From positions 4,681,857 to 4,745,856 of the forward strand of contig OY725493.1 in the NCBI GenBank assembly GCA_963281255.1: 64,000 nt of DNA, written 5' to 3'. Origin of the DNA: Aphrocallistes beatrix (Eukaryota > Porifera > Hexactinellida > Sceptrulophora > Aphrocallistidae). Of the stretch, positions 32,127 to 42,200 are shown in pieces. The translations under genes were made by a program, and so were the position numbers. Numbering within the stretch: position 1 is the stretch's first letter; the number at the start of each line of letters is the position of its first letter. Below the pieces are notes generated by a model. It had not been told where the DNA came from. It ran no database searches and saw only the letters and a program-made list of their open reading frames with translations.

Positions 32127-32841
32127 CCCTAGGGTATTAATTGATCTAATATGTAGTAAGTAATGACATTATTATATACTTAAATAAAGTTATTTAGTCG
32201 TTCATATATTGGTAGAAGGGGGGTAAGACTCCTTAATTCAACCCAGCCTATGTGCCTAGAGAACCGTGATCCGGCCCAGGACCTTCGGGATTATCTAATT
32301 CTAAGATATATAAAAAATACATTGACCTCACATGATCATGCTTTGTGATTACATTCTGTAAGACTGACTTGAAAATATGTCATTTGAATCTAAGTTGACT
32401 GAAGTAAAATAATTAAAAAAATATTTGATATTTCGCTTAGGGACTGAGCAATGTTAGAGGTATATAACATGAGCAACCTTTTAACCACTTTTGGGCATAT
32501 AATCTGCACTAATGTTTGAGATTTTGAATAAATCATAATTCTTCATCATTTTTCAATGAATTAGTCAACTTGAATATCTCTGAAATAGATTGAAGATGTG
32601 TGTAACTATCCATGACAATCTTTAAAACCCTACTTTGGCTAGGAATGTTGAATTGAAAGTGAAAGTGAATTGAAATTGAAAATGAAAGTGGGGTCTTTTC
32701 TATGTATACCTTTGACCCCAAGTCATCTTCGGGTTTTAATAGTATATTTTAAAATCTATCACTTATTCACTTATATTTGAAGATGGAATTAATTGATATT
32801 TTGTCTTTAGTTTCTATTCTTCAGCTGGGCTGACACCGCTT

Positions 32842-34008
32842 ATGACGTGTAACAACACAGTCCGGTTGGTGGCGGAGTTTGATGATATCTCCACCAGTCT
32901 GGTCGTCGATACACTCATGGGGGTTACCACTCATAAAATGAACTCAAAATTTCGTCAAATACGGGGTAAAACCATTGATATCAGAAAGAACCTCGACAAA
33001 TTCCGCAGTGACCTGGATTTTGAAGGGGCATACAGAGTCTTGGTTTCAGATAATATTTGGGCACAGCACTATTTCGTCACGAAGAGCAAGCTCCAAGAAG
33101 AAATGTTCAAGGAACATATTTTCAGATATCTAGCAGTGTTGCTACCCGACTCAGGTTACGAATATTCCCTCTGCGACCGATATTCACAGGATACGAGTGG
33201 ACAGGGGGCGAGAATAACCGCGACCAAGGGGTGGATACCAGGTGAGTCCATCTCACATCTTAGTGGATTCATCGTCGAGATGAATGCTGAAGAAGAGCTA
33301 ACTTTTATCAAGCCTGGAGAAAACGACTACAGTATTATGTATTCTACGAGGAAACAGTGCTCCCAGTTATGGCTGGGGCCTGCTGCCTATATTAATCATG
33401 ACTGTAAGCCAAACTGTAAGTTTTGGCCGACTGGTCGAGATACCGCCTGTGTGGTCTGCATCCGTCCAATCGCCGCTGGAGAAGAGGTCACGTGTTTCTA
33501 TGGTGAGAACTTCTTTGGTTCTAGGAATGAGAAATGTGAATGTGTGACATGTGAACGACTTGGTAAGGGCGCATTTCAATCCCTCAAAAAAACTTCAATT
33601 TTAGATTCTATAAAGAAAAAATATAGTTTAAGGTCGACTAATGCTCGACTCATTTCCCCGACTGAATCAATAATACCTCACCAACAATCGATCTGCAGTT
33701 CCCCCTTATCTGTTAGTGTGTCCACTGTCTCATGTTTCTCTAAATTATTCTCTAACTCTGAGCCGAAATCGCCTACCAACAGACCCATTTTAGAACTCAA
33801 AAAGATCGTCATCTCAGATAGACTGCGTAAACTACAGAACCATGATGCCGCATTTGATCGTGAACTAGAGAAACGATTTTCTATAAAGAAAAGAAAACAC
33901 CTAACATCTGATATTCAACACAATACTAAATTGGAAGAAACGACAGCGAAAAGAACAAGATATATTCAAACTAGAGGATCACAAAGGAAGTTTTTTAATC
34001 ATCAATAA
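32842..34008 (+). CDS. Suv4-20: Histone H4K20 methyltransferase Suv4-20
   Basis: A single exon of 388 residues. The N-terminal helical region (DDISTSLVVDTLMGVTTHKMN, then KFRQIRGK) matches KMT5B/C ([21 protein letters not shown] type). The SET domain contains ENDYSIMYSTRK, QLWLGPAAYINHDCKPNCKF and the Tyr of CFYGENFF. The post-SET zinc ligands are CECVTCE. The remaining 120 residues are basic and low-complexity, probably for chromatin binding. The enzyme converts monomethylated H4K20 to di- and trimethyl forms in heterochromatin. The AATAAA hexamer overlaps the stop codon (34005-34010). Vertebrates have two copies (KMT5B and KMT5C); only one is seen here. Confidence 0.95.
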   Translation: MTCNNTVRLVAEFDDISTSLVVDTLMGVTTHKMNSKFRQIRGKTIDIRKNLDKFRSDLDFEGAYRVLVSDNIWAQHYFVTKSKLQEEMFKEHIFRYLAVLLPDSGYEYSLCDRYSQDTSGQGARITATKGWIPGESISHLSGFIVEMNAEEELTFIKPGENDYSIMYSTRKQCSQLWLGPAAYINHDCKPNCKFWPTGRDTACVVCIRPIAAGEEVTCFYGENFFGSRNEKCECVTCERLGKGAFQSLKKTSILDSIKKKYSLRSTNARLISPTESIIPHQQSICSSPLSVSVSTVSCFSKLFSNSEPKSPTNRPILELKKIVISDRLRKLQNHDAAFDRELEKRFSIKKRKHLTSDIQHNTKLEETTAKRTRYIQTRGSQRKFFNHQ

Positions 34009-34825
34009 AATAACTTTACAGCTCAACCCAGGAATGCAAGATCCCCATAGCTTCTACTACCATTACTAACTCTCTTATTAGAGTCTGTAAATTTCTATTA
34101 GAAGTGTTACAACTTTCGCTTATTCTAGATTTTCTAAATTAATCTTATTAATGAGTGTGATTCTGAATATTTGTTTCAGTTTCCTTCACATAAGGGGGAT
34201 CAACTTTAATTATTTATCTTAATTCTAACTAACAAGATCCTAGTTTACATTCAAATGAGACAACATATCAATTACAAGCAGCTTGCTGACACTATGTGTC
34301 GCTCTTATGTCTCGATATATTAATTTTGTTTTTTAATGTATAAGTATTCGTCCCTGAGGTTTCGATAACGTTAGCCTGTGACCTTTATTAATAGATAGTC
34401 TCAGGCATGGCAGAATGGCGAAATTTGTTCATTTTTGCATATACAGTAGGCTCCCTTCCTACGCTTAACAGAGCCACTGGTTAATCGGTGACGGGTCGGT
34501 ATCAACTATTATATTATGGTCCTAATTGTCACCGACCAATTGGACAAATAGGTATCTTAATATGAATATTTCATAAAATATCCACATTAACGAGATTTAT
34601 AAGTAGTAAAATTGGAATCTCCTATAAACAATTCTAACTTGTAAGTATAAGCAATTATAACTTGAAATATGCTAGAGTTTCGTAGGAAAGATGTAACAAT
34701 GCTATGCATTCATACTTAAAAGTTATTTTATAATCAAACTGATTGATTATTGCACATAACACATACTTTGATTGTTGTTAAATGTTACTCACTGAAGTTG
34801 TTTCGACTTGAGTCGTTCAAATATA

Positions 34826-34871
34826 ACAAGCGCGCTTCGCTTGCTAGGACACTGCGTATCCGCAGAGTTGT
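34826..34871. repeat. GC-rich dispersed repeat, copy 1
   Basis: ACAAGCGCGCTTCGCTTG followed by a GGACACTG..ATCCGCAGAGT segment. The same sequence occurs at 36753-36772 (short), 37231-37313 (longest) and 48282-48331 (diverged). CAAGCG and CGCTTG form a small hairpin. Confidence 0.75.
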
Positions 34872-34945
34872 CCATTGAGCGCTTGGGGATATTAGAGAAA
34901 TAATACGTCGCTTTATTGTTCTCTACTAAGTATGCTGAAGGGTTG

Positions 34946-35746
34946 ACTGAATAAGGCCGAATTTTCAAACTGGAATAAGGCCGAAAATGAGACTGGAATA
35001 AGGCCGAATTGTCAATCCGGAATAAGGCCGAATGATATTCATGACTGGAATAAGGCCGAATGATATTCAAGACTGGAATAAGGCCGAATTGTCAATCCGG
35101 AATAAGGCCGAATGATATTCAAGACTGGAATAAGGCCGAATTGTCAATCCGGAATTAGGCCGAATGATATTCATGACTGGAATAAGGCCGAATTATAATC
35201 AAGACTGGAATAAGGCTGCATTTTCACAACTGTTTGAGTCGAGTGATATATGCGTAATACTGAAATAAATAAGTGACAAACAAGTTGTGTATACATTTTG
35301 CTTAAAAACACCTCACCAGGCGAATTTTCAAAATATTCCATGCCAAAACCCCTTAAAATCTCCCTGTTTCCCAACAAACCAAGTGATGCTCCCAATCGAC
35401 CCTCCATTCTTTAGTTCACAAATTAAAAACCATTCTTCCTCTAGATCCAAAATGAAAATTCGACCTTATTCCAGTTTTGAAAATTCGACCTTATTCCAGT
35501 GTTGAATATTCGAACTTATTCCAGTCATGAATTTAATTCGGCCTTATTCCGGATTGACAATTCGGCCTTATTCCAGTTTTGAAAATTATTCGGCCTTATT
35601 CCAATTTGCAGTTCGGCCTTATTCCAGTTTTGAAAATTATTCGGCCTTATTCCAATTTTGCAGTTCGGCTTTATTCCAGTTTTGAAAATAATTCGGCCTT
35701 ATTCCAATTTTTGCAATTCGGCCTTATTCCATTCGGCCTTATTCAG
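34946..35746. mobile_element. Foldback structure built from tandem GGAATAAGGCCGAAT units
   Basis: The left array (34946-35221) has about 11 units of GGAATAAGGCCGAAT, spaced by variable 8-13 bp linkers. The right array (35457-35746) has about 12 units in reverse orientation. They flank about 235 bp of unrelated DNA. Even the outer edges mirror each other (CTGAATAAGGCCGAA and TTCGGCCTTATTCAG). Foldback transposons have such tandem-array termini; no transposase or target duplication was identified. A single stray unit occurs at 60543-60558. Confidence 0.75.
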
Positions 35747-36283
35747 CTTTCCCATGCTGAATTACCATTTGTCTGCAGTGACATTAATGAAATCAGAACT
35801 GTAGCAGAAATTTAGGTCCGTGATAAATATAATTTACTTCGTATTAAGTAAACTAAAAAAATAAGAATGTAAGGTCAATTTGAATCCACAAAGTTCACAT
35901 TACTAAAGATGATCATACGTGATTAATCAACCAATTTCAGTCCATGTCATTAACAACAATTAAGGTGTGTTATATGCTATGATCAATCAATTCGATCACA
36001 AAATAACTTTTAACAATCAAATTATAGACTCAAAATAACTATATTCAATCATTTATATGAAATAGAATCGTGTGAGTCGCATTATAAAAGTCTGATAATT
36101 GATTGGTTCTCACATGAACTAATGAATTCCAATCACAAATAGTCCTTTTGATTGTATGCATAAGTCACTACTATTTGATCCTTATTGTATTTTCATTATA
36201 AAATGATCGAATTTCATTGATTAGCACATTTTGTCACCAGCGAGGTGTGAACATTTTGCTTAGATCTTCGAACTCCCTTCTAA

Positions 36284-36726
36284 TATGCTCAAAATATGCT
36301 CAAAATATGCTCAAAATATGCTCAGAATATGCTCAAAATATGCTCAGAATATGCTCAAATTATGCTCAAATTATGCTCAAAATATGCTCAAATAATGCTC
36401 AAATAATGCTCAAAATATGCTCAAATTATGCTCAAAATATGCTCAAATTATGCTCAAAATATGCTCAAATTATGCTCAGAATATGCTCAAGTTATGCTCA
36501 AAATATGCTCAAAATATGCTCAAAATATGCTCAAATTATGCTCAAAATATGCTCAAATTATGCTCAAATTATGCTCAAAATATGCTCAAATTATGCTCAA
36601 ATTATGCTCAAGTTATGCTCAAATTATGCTCAGAATATGCTCAAATTATACTCAAATTATTTATGACGGGAAATTAACATTATGCTCAAATTATTTATGA
36701 CGGGAAATTAACATTATGCTCAAATT
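36284..36726. repeat. 11-bp minisatellite (ATGCTCAAAAT)n
   Basis: About 35 units of an 11-bp repeat, mostly ATGCTCAAAAT or ATGCTCAAATT. The array ends in a 35-bp duplication (TTATTTATGACGGGAAATTA). No frame contains a stop because the unit lacks one, so long open frames here are not genes. Confidence 0.95.
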
Positions 36727-36752
36727 TTTTTATGATGGGAAATTATATCATT

Positions 36753-36772
36753 ACAAACGCGCTTCGCTTGCT
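36753..36772. repeat. GC-rich dispersed repeat, short copy
   Basis: ACAAACGCGCTTCGCTTGCT, directly after the 11-bp minisatellite. It corresponds to the first part of the copies at 34826 and 37231. Confidence 0.65.
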
Positions 36773-37037
36773 ACAAAAAACCCCAAAAAAACCAAAACAT
36801 TGCGTTTTAATATATAAGATAATCGTTGTAAATGTGAACTTACTATGTGGTTTCAAATTGACATTATATTCAGGATTAGTTAGCTTAATATTTAGCAAAT
36901 TCCTTTCATCATGAACATAATTTTTCTTCTCCAGTTTTGAATTCATAAGTATATCAGTAGACAAAAAATTAAAGTCATTTTACGTATAATTATTATATCC
37001 TTACTATTAAAACTCGATTAATGTGTATATATATATA

Positions 37038-37225
37038 CAGTAGAACTCGGTTAGTACGTACTCGGGATAAGACGTACTTCGGCTTAGTACGTACTCCTTT
37101 CTCTGAACCAAAATTCATTTATTATATAGATTCCTATGTAATATCAACTCGGTTAGTACGTACTTACGGATAGTACGTACTTTTTTCCGCTTCCCGGAGG
37201 GGTACGTACTAACCGAGTTCTACTG
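37038..37225. mobile_element. 188-bp MITE with TA target duplication, copy 2
   Basis: Reverse complement of the element at 17391-17578. The length is identical and I find a single base difference (GAAAT versus GAAAG in the centre). It is flanked by TA on both sides. The near identity implies recent movement. Confidence 0.9.
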
Positions 37226-37230
37226 TATAT

Positions 37231-37313
37231 ACAAGCGCGCTTCGCTTGATTGCGCTCCGCGGCTTGCGGACACTGTTTATCCGCAGAGTCGCCTTGCGGG
37301 CTATCAAAGAGAC
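37231..37313. repeat. GC-rich dispersed repeat, longest copy
   Basis: ACAAGCGCGCTTCGCTTG, then TTGCGCTCCGCGGCTTGCGG, ACACTG, ATCCGCAGAGT and CGCCTTGCGGGCT. It lies a few bases beyond the end of the second MITE copy. Its composition is unlike the AT-rich surroundings. Confidence 0.7.
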
Positions 37314-37758
37314 GGTTGGTTGTTTTATAATTCTCTATTAAAAAACGTCATTCATCTATGATAATCATGAATTCAGAACTCCAGCGACTCAGTGAACACA
37401 AAGTGTATGCTAGCTGTGCTGTGCAAGTGCACGAAGTGCTTATGATAAATTATTTGTTTAGTTTTGTTTACACAAGATACATAAAGTGAACAAATCTCAA
37501 AAAATTGCTACAAACTTGCTTTCAAGCTGTCATCCAGGGCCTGTCACCAGGTCCCACCGCAAACTGTGAATAATTTACCTGTCTGATTACTGGACTATAA
37601 TATTTCCGTTAGCAACGGAGAGTAAAGGTATATTCCAGAATTATAACAATCATTTTCCATGTCTATGTTAATAGTTTCTATTAGGATAATTATTAAAATT
37701 CTTGAATACTTAATTTTGTGGTGATAATATAATATATTTGCTATTATACTTAGACTAA
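37314..37758. other. Upstream flank of the p38-like gene
   Basis: AT-rich, no feature recognised beyond the expected promoter of the downstream gene. Confidence 0.3.
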
Positions 37759-38868
37759 ATGGCTTGTCAAAAAGTCCACGAATCAAGTTTGGCAGTTGAC
37801 AACTGGATTGAGTTCCCTCTCCAATTTAGTAATTGGGAATTGCCGAGTAGATTTATAAATGTGAAGGCGATCGGGTCAGGAGCGTTTGGATCTGTTTGTT
37901 CTGCATTTGACATCAAATCTAAGAGAACTGTTGCAATTAAACGTTGCACCATGATTTTCTTGTATCACGACAAGGCCCTCTCAGTTTACAGAGAGCTCTC
38001 AATTCTATTCCGTTTGAAGAATGATCGAATCATTAAATTGTTTGATGCAATGATCCCACCATCTTCTACAACTGATAAATCTGATAGCTTGACGAGTTTA
38101 TATCTTGTAATGGAGTTTTCTGGTACCAATCTTGATCAAGTAATGAAATCGCTAAATTTAGACGATTTTCAACTATGTTCCATCCTTGGACAGATCCTTC
38201 AAGGCTTGATGTTCATCCATTCAGCTGGTATAGTGCACCGAGATATTAAAACGCATAATATTTTGATAAATGATTCAGGGAGATTAGCCATTATCAATTT
38301 CGGACTTGCTTGCAAAATCGAAGAAGTATCACTAGGCTATGTCTCAACATGGTGGAATACTGCTCCGGAGATATTGCTATCTTTTCAAGCTGATATGAAA
38401 GTTGATATCTGGTCTGTTGGCTGTGTTCTAGCTGAATTAATGACAGGCTCACCACTCTTCACGACTACAGACAAATGCAATCTGCTGAAACGTATGGGAG
38501 AACTATTGAATATTGCGCATTGGGATTGGATTGATAGGATTACAGATGAACGGTTATATGAAACAGCTCAATCTAGTAAGGAGTTGGTTACAAGTAGGGG
38601 TCTGGCAGAAATGATCTCTGCTTCTAACGAATATTTGTTTAGTTGTTTGGAAATGTTACTCCAGTTTGATTCTAACCAGCGTCCATCGGCTGAAGAAGCT
38701 TTGAAGCATTCCCTTTTTAACTTTCAACAGATCTCACATGACAAATATACCGATGCATCCTGTCCAGTCTTAGATCATGATACCATCATGCAGTCGCAAA
38801 ATTCGATCCAATATTTGAGAGAGTTGATTATGGAGAATGTTGAACTAATTCAGTCGAACTGGACCTAA
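37759..38868 (+). CDS. p38 MAP kinase-like protein, probable pseudokinase
   Basis: A single exon of 369 residues, the usual p38 length. The kinase fold reads through completely: Gly loop GSGAFGSVC, Lys61 in VAIK, the helix-C Glu in YRELSIL, HRDIK with D162, an APE segment, and DIWSVGCVLAELMTG. The order of landmarks, and IHSAGIVHRDIK and GYVSTWW, resemble p38 (IHSADIIHRDLK, GYVATRW). Two key positions are changed. The Mg-binding Asp of DFG is Asn180 (INFGLA, codon AAT). The activating Thr of the TGY loop is Leu192 (LGY, with Tyr194 kept). The P+1 Arg after the loop is also Trp. The protein is therefore expected to be catalytically weak or dead and not activated by dual phosphorylation. It could act as a scaffold. 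The frame is undamaged, arguing against a decaying pseudogene. Confidence 0.85.
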   Translation: MACQKVHESSLAVDNWIEFPLQFSNWELPSRFINVKAIGSGAFGSVCSAFDIKSKRTVAIKRCTMIFLYHDKALSVYRELSILFRLKNDRIIKLFDAMIPPSSTTDKSDSLTSLYLVMEFSGTNLDQVMKSLNLDDFQLCSILGQILQGLMFIHSAGIVHRDIKTHNILINDSGRLAIINFGLACKIEEVSLGYVSTWWNTAPEILLSFQADMKVDIWSVGCVLAELMTGSPLFTTTDKCNLLKRMGELLNIAHWDWIDRITDERLYETAQSSKELVTSRGLAEMISASNEYLFSCLEMLLQFDSNQRPSAEEALKHSLFNFQQISHDKYTDASCPVLDHDTIMQSQNSIQYLRELIMENVELIQSNWT

Positions 38869-39290
38869 CTATGTACAAACAAGTATATGTAAATAGATGT
38901 ACGAATATTAGCATTTTCTATCATGGCTTTAACGACGTTTTTCGCTGCCTTTTAGTACAATTCTATAGAGGTACCCTTATGATATTATGGTGTGGACGGT
39001 GGTGTATTAAGTTCTGCGAAATACAACACCGATTTATACCAAATTTGGTTTGTAGCTATCCTTTTATTGTGTAGTTTAAGCTTTTACCTCGAAAATGCAT
39101 TACTATCGGATTTAAAGTAAAATTAAGATTACAACAGTTCAACAATTTCACAGAATCTAGAATCCCGAGTGGGCAGATCCCATTTGATAAGTAACACATT
39201 TCCTTTATCGATTAACTCCGGCAATAGAAAATGCGTTGATGCAATAGGAACCTAATTAGTAGTAATTGAATTTACTTTATAAGAGATTAG
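38869..39290. other. Intergenic spacer
   Basis: A 0.4 kb gap between the p38-like gene and the TPR gene. No convincing gene. Confidence 0.35.
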
Positions 39291-42200
39291 ATGAGTCACG
39301 CTTACCAGTCTAAGCCTAGCAGAGCTCCTAAACTAGCCATCGTCTCTTCTCACAAGACCAGCGCCCCTGTCAGCTTCAGTCAGAGAGCCAAGTTCGCTCT
39401 CCCTAAACTCCCAACAGATGTGAAGTCCGAAAAGCCGAGTAGCATCGACCTGAACTTAGAAATTCCTAGCCTCTCCCTCCCTCTTTCTAGCTCAGATGCG
39501 ATCGTACCAGTGGACAGTACGGACCCTCTCTCCCAAGAGTATCCTAGCTTAGAATCGGATGTCCCTGCTACCCTCCTACCTCTGTCCATCTGGGACCCTT
39601 TTTCAGACGGAGACCCCATACACAGCCAGTCAGAGGTGTTCGTCCTGCCCCATAACCTCCTAGCAGAGACGGCTAGCTTTGAGATAATACCTGAGAGCTC
39701 CTACTCACAATTTTCTTCTTCTTCTTCCGATTTTGATGGAGCCACGAGGAATTTCCCTCCGCTACTTCTTCCGTTTCCCACCGACTCACGACGCCGGTTA
39801 GGAAACGATTCCTTCTCGAGTTCATCTAAACTCCCCGCCCAAACCCTTTCGAACCTCAACCTTGACGGATCCTGTGGCAGTGAGGGGGACTTCGAGGTTC
39901 CTTCAGATAACTTCACTTCGTCCCACCTCATCGTCTCACAAACGCATCGAATGCCTTCCAAACGCAGTTCATCTCTCTCACTACTGCAGCCAACTCTCTC
40001 CACATCCGTGGAGAACTTCTTCCCTGCAGATAGGAGCAGTCTAGACGCGACTCAGAGTGGGTTGGAGCCTCAGTTAAGAAGAGAGTTGGCCTCTAAAAGC
40101 ACGCAAAACCTGTTCAGGCATTCTCAGTCTATGCCACTCAAGAGAAGATTCTCCAGTTATGATGTAAAGCCTGGTGATGAGTTGACTGCTGTGTGGAAAC
40201 CGCAGTTAGAAAGGTCAAAGTTAGCAATGGGTTCCGAACCGTCGGATGAAATCCCGGAAGAAGAGATAGAATTAACTCAGGAGAGAGAGAACATACCCGA
40301 TCACTTACCCCCTCAGCAAGCTGAATTCAGCGTAGAGATCCCCGAGACAGATATTGAATGCGATGTACCATTGCTAGTGCAAGGAATCAAAATTCCTGTG
40401 ATTCGAGTTTTGAAACCGAAACTAAAATTCACCTCACCTCCTCACCTTACAGAAACTGAAGATCCGAGCATCCATCACTTTTGTCTTTCAACTAACAATG
40501 ACTTGTCACGCGATTCCCTGTTCCCCCCGGAGGAGGCAGATTTACCTTCACACCTTGAAGGTATCAGATACCATCGTAGACCGAAATTCCTTTACCCACT
40601 CTGGTTACCATCTTCTCCTAAATACTCTGTCAATAGAGCCAAGCTCAAAGATAAACTTTGTCCCCTCTACGATCCTAGTTCTAGTCAGAATAACACATTG
40701 GACCAGGGATATTTTCAGAATAATTTGTTTCCTTTCACTAAGACAAAGAAAGAAAATCGTTTGTTCGATGCGTCTCTTGATCGTGCAGTGAAGCATGAAT
40801 TTTCCTCTCTCAATGACCTCCCATCCGCTCTGGAGGGAGAAACAAGCAATTTGAGAAGAGTTCTTAGCCAATCGAAATTGGAATTTTTAGATCAAGATGA
40901 CTTTATTTTCCCTCAAACAGAATCTGTAATGCAGGATTTCGATCAAATCGAAGAGCAGAAAGATTTTATCCATCAATTCTTGATAGACAAATCAGCCTCT
41001 AACTCTAAGAATTCAGAGGTACTTCCTCGCCATCATTCGGTGTCTTATTCTAACCCTCTGACTTCACACCTCTATCCAATAATCGATAGGAGACACAGCA
41101 TCCCGCTAGGAACCATGAAAAAACACGAATCATTGAAGGACAATTCCACTATCACCAATACGCTGCCTCTCATTGACTCAGATAAGATTAAGACTTGCAC
41201 AAATGCGATTTACAAAATCGAAAAAAAGTTATTAGGAAACAGTTCGAATTCAACTCGCACTGCTCTGCTTGAATGCCAGAGAGGAATACTGCTGAGACTG
41301 ACTGGGTGTCTAACACGAGCGCACGAGAGCCTCACTCTAGCCATAGAGTTGGAGCCTGGGTATGGAGAGCCGTATTGGCACCGCTCTCTCACCTACTACG
41401 TCAACGGAATGGACAAGTTGGCTCTGATGGACCTGCAGACACTCCTGATTCTCAACCCAAAGCACGCGCAAGCATACAAACTCCGTGGGGAGATATACAG
41501 CGCGTTAGATCTGTGTAAAATTGCGATGCAGGATTACTCCGAAGCCATTTCTCTGAATCCTAAGGACACACACGCTCTCCTCATGCGGTCTGAACTCTAC
41601 CAGAGAAGCGGGGACCCTGCGCTAGCAATGGAAGACCTGAGGCGCATTGTGACACTGGACAAGTCTAACGTCGATGTTCTATTCAGAACAGCTCACTACC
41701 AGTTCGGTAAGGAGATGTATCAGAGTTCTCTTGAGAACGTCTCCACGATTCTACAGATACAGTCAGATAACGTGGACGCTCTCTGTTTGAGAGGGAAATG
41801 TTTCTTAATGCTGCAAGCTTTTCAAGAATCTCTCAAAGACTTTTCTGCCGCGATTCATTTCGATCCTTCTTCTTTTCTCGCATTCTTCTATAGAGGCTGC
41901 ATCCTGCGGAAATGTAACGCTTGGCAAGCTGTGCGAGACTTCAGCAATGCGATCGTCCTGGATGTGAATAACGAGAACACTCAGAGCTTGTTGCATCGCG
42001 CTATCGTCTATCGGAGTCTCAAACTTTATGAAGAGGCGTTTTTCGACTTTTTAACATACGTGAAACTGAACCCCACCCTCTCAATCGGTCACACCCTCCT
42101 CGGACTAATGTACCTGAAACACCAAAAAGACTATCACAGAGCTGTGCACCACTTCACACTCTCAATCGGGTTAGAACCGACGAATGCCAAGACGTACGCT

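Noticed and set aside
34789-35815. Open frames containing RPYSS / ALFQ repeats on both strands
   Set aside because: They follow the GGAATAAGGCCGAAT arrays of the foldback structure and have no independent protein similarity.
36217-36700. Three overlapping long open frames rich in MLKICSNYAQ-type repeats
   Set aside because: They arise from an 11-bp minisatellite without stop codons in any frame. No non-repetitive coding sequence adjoins them.
37759-38868. Decayed kinase pseudogene
   Set aside because: The frame is complete with all structural motifs. Only catalytic and activation residues are changed, which fits a pseudokinase better than decay.
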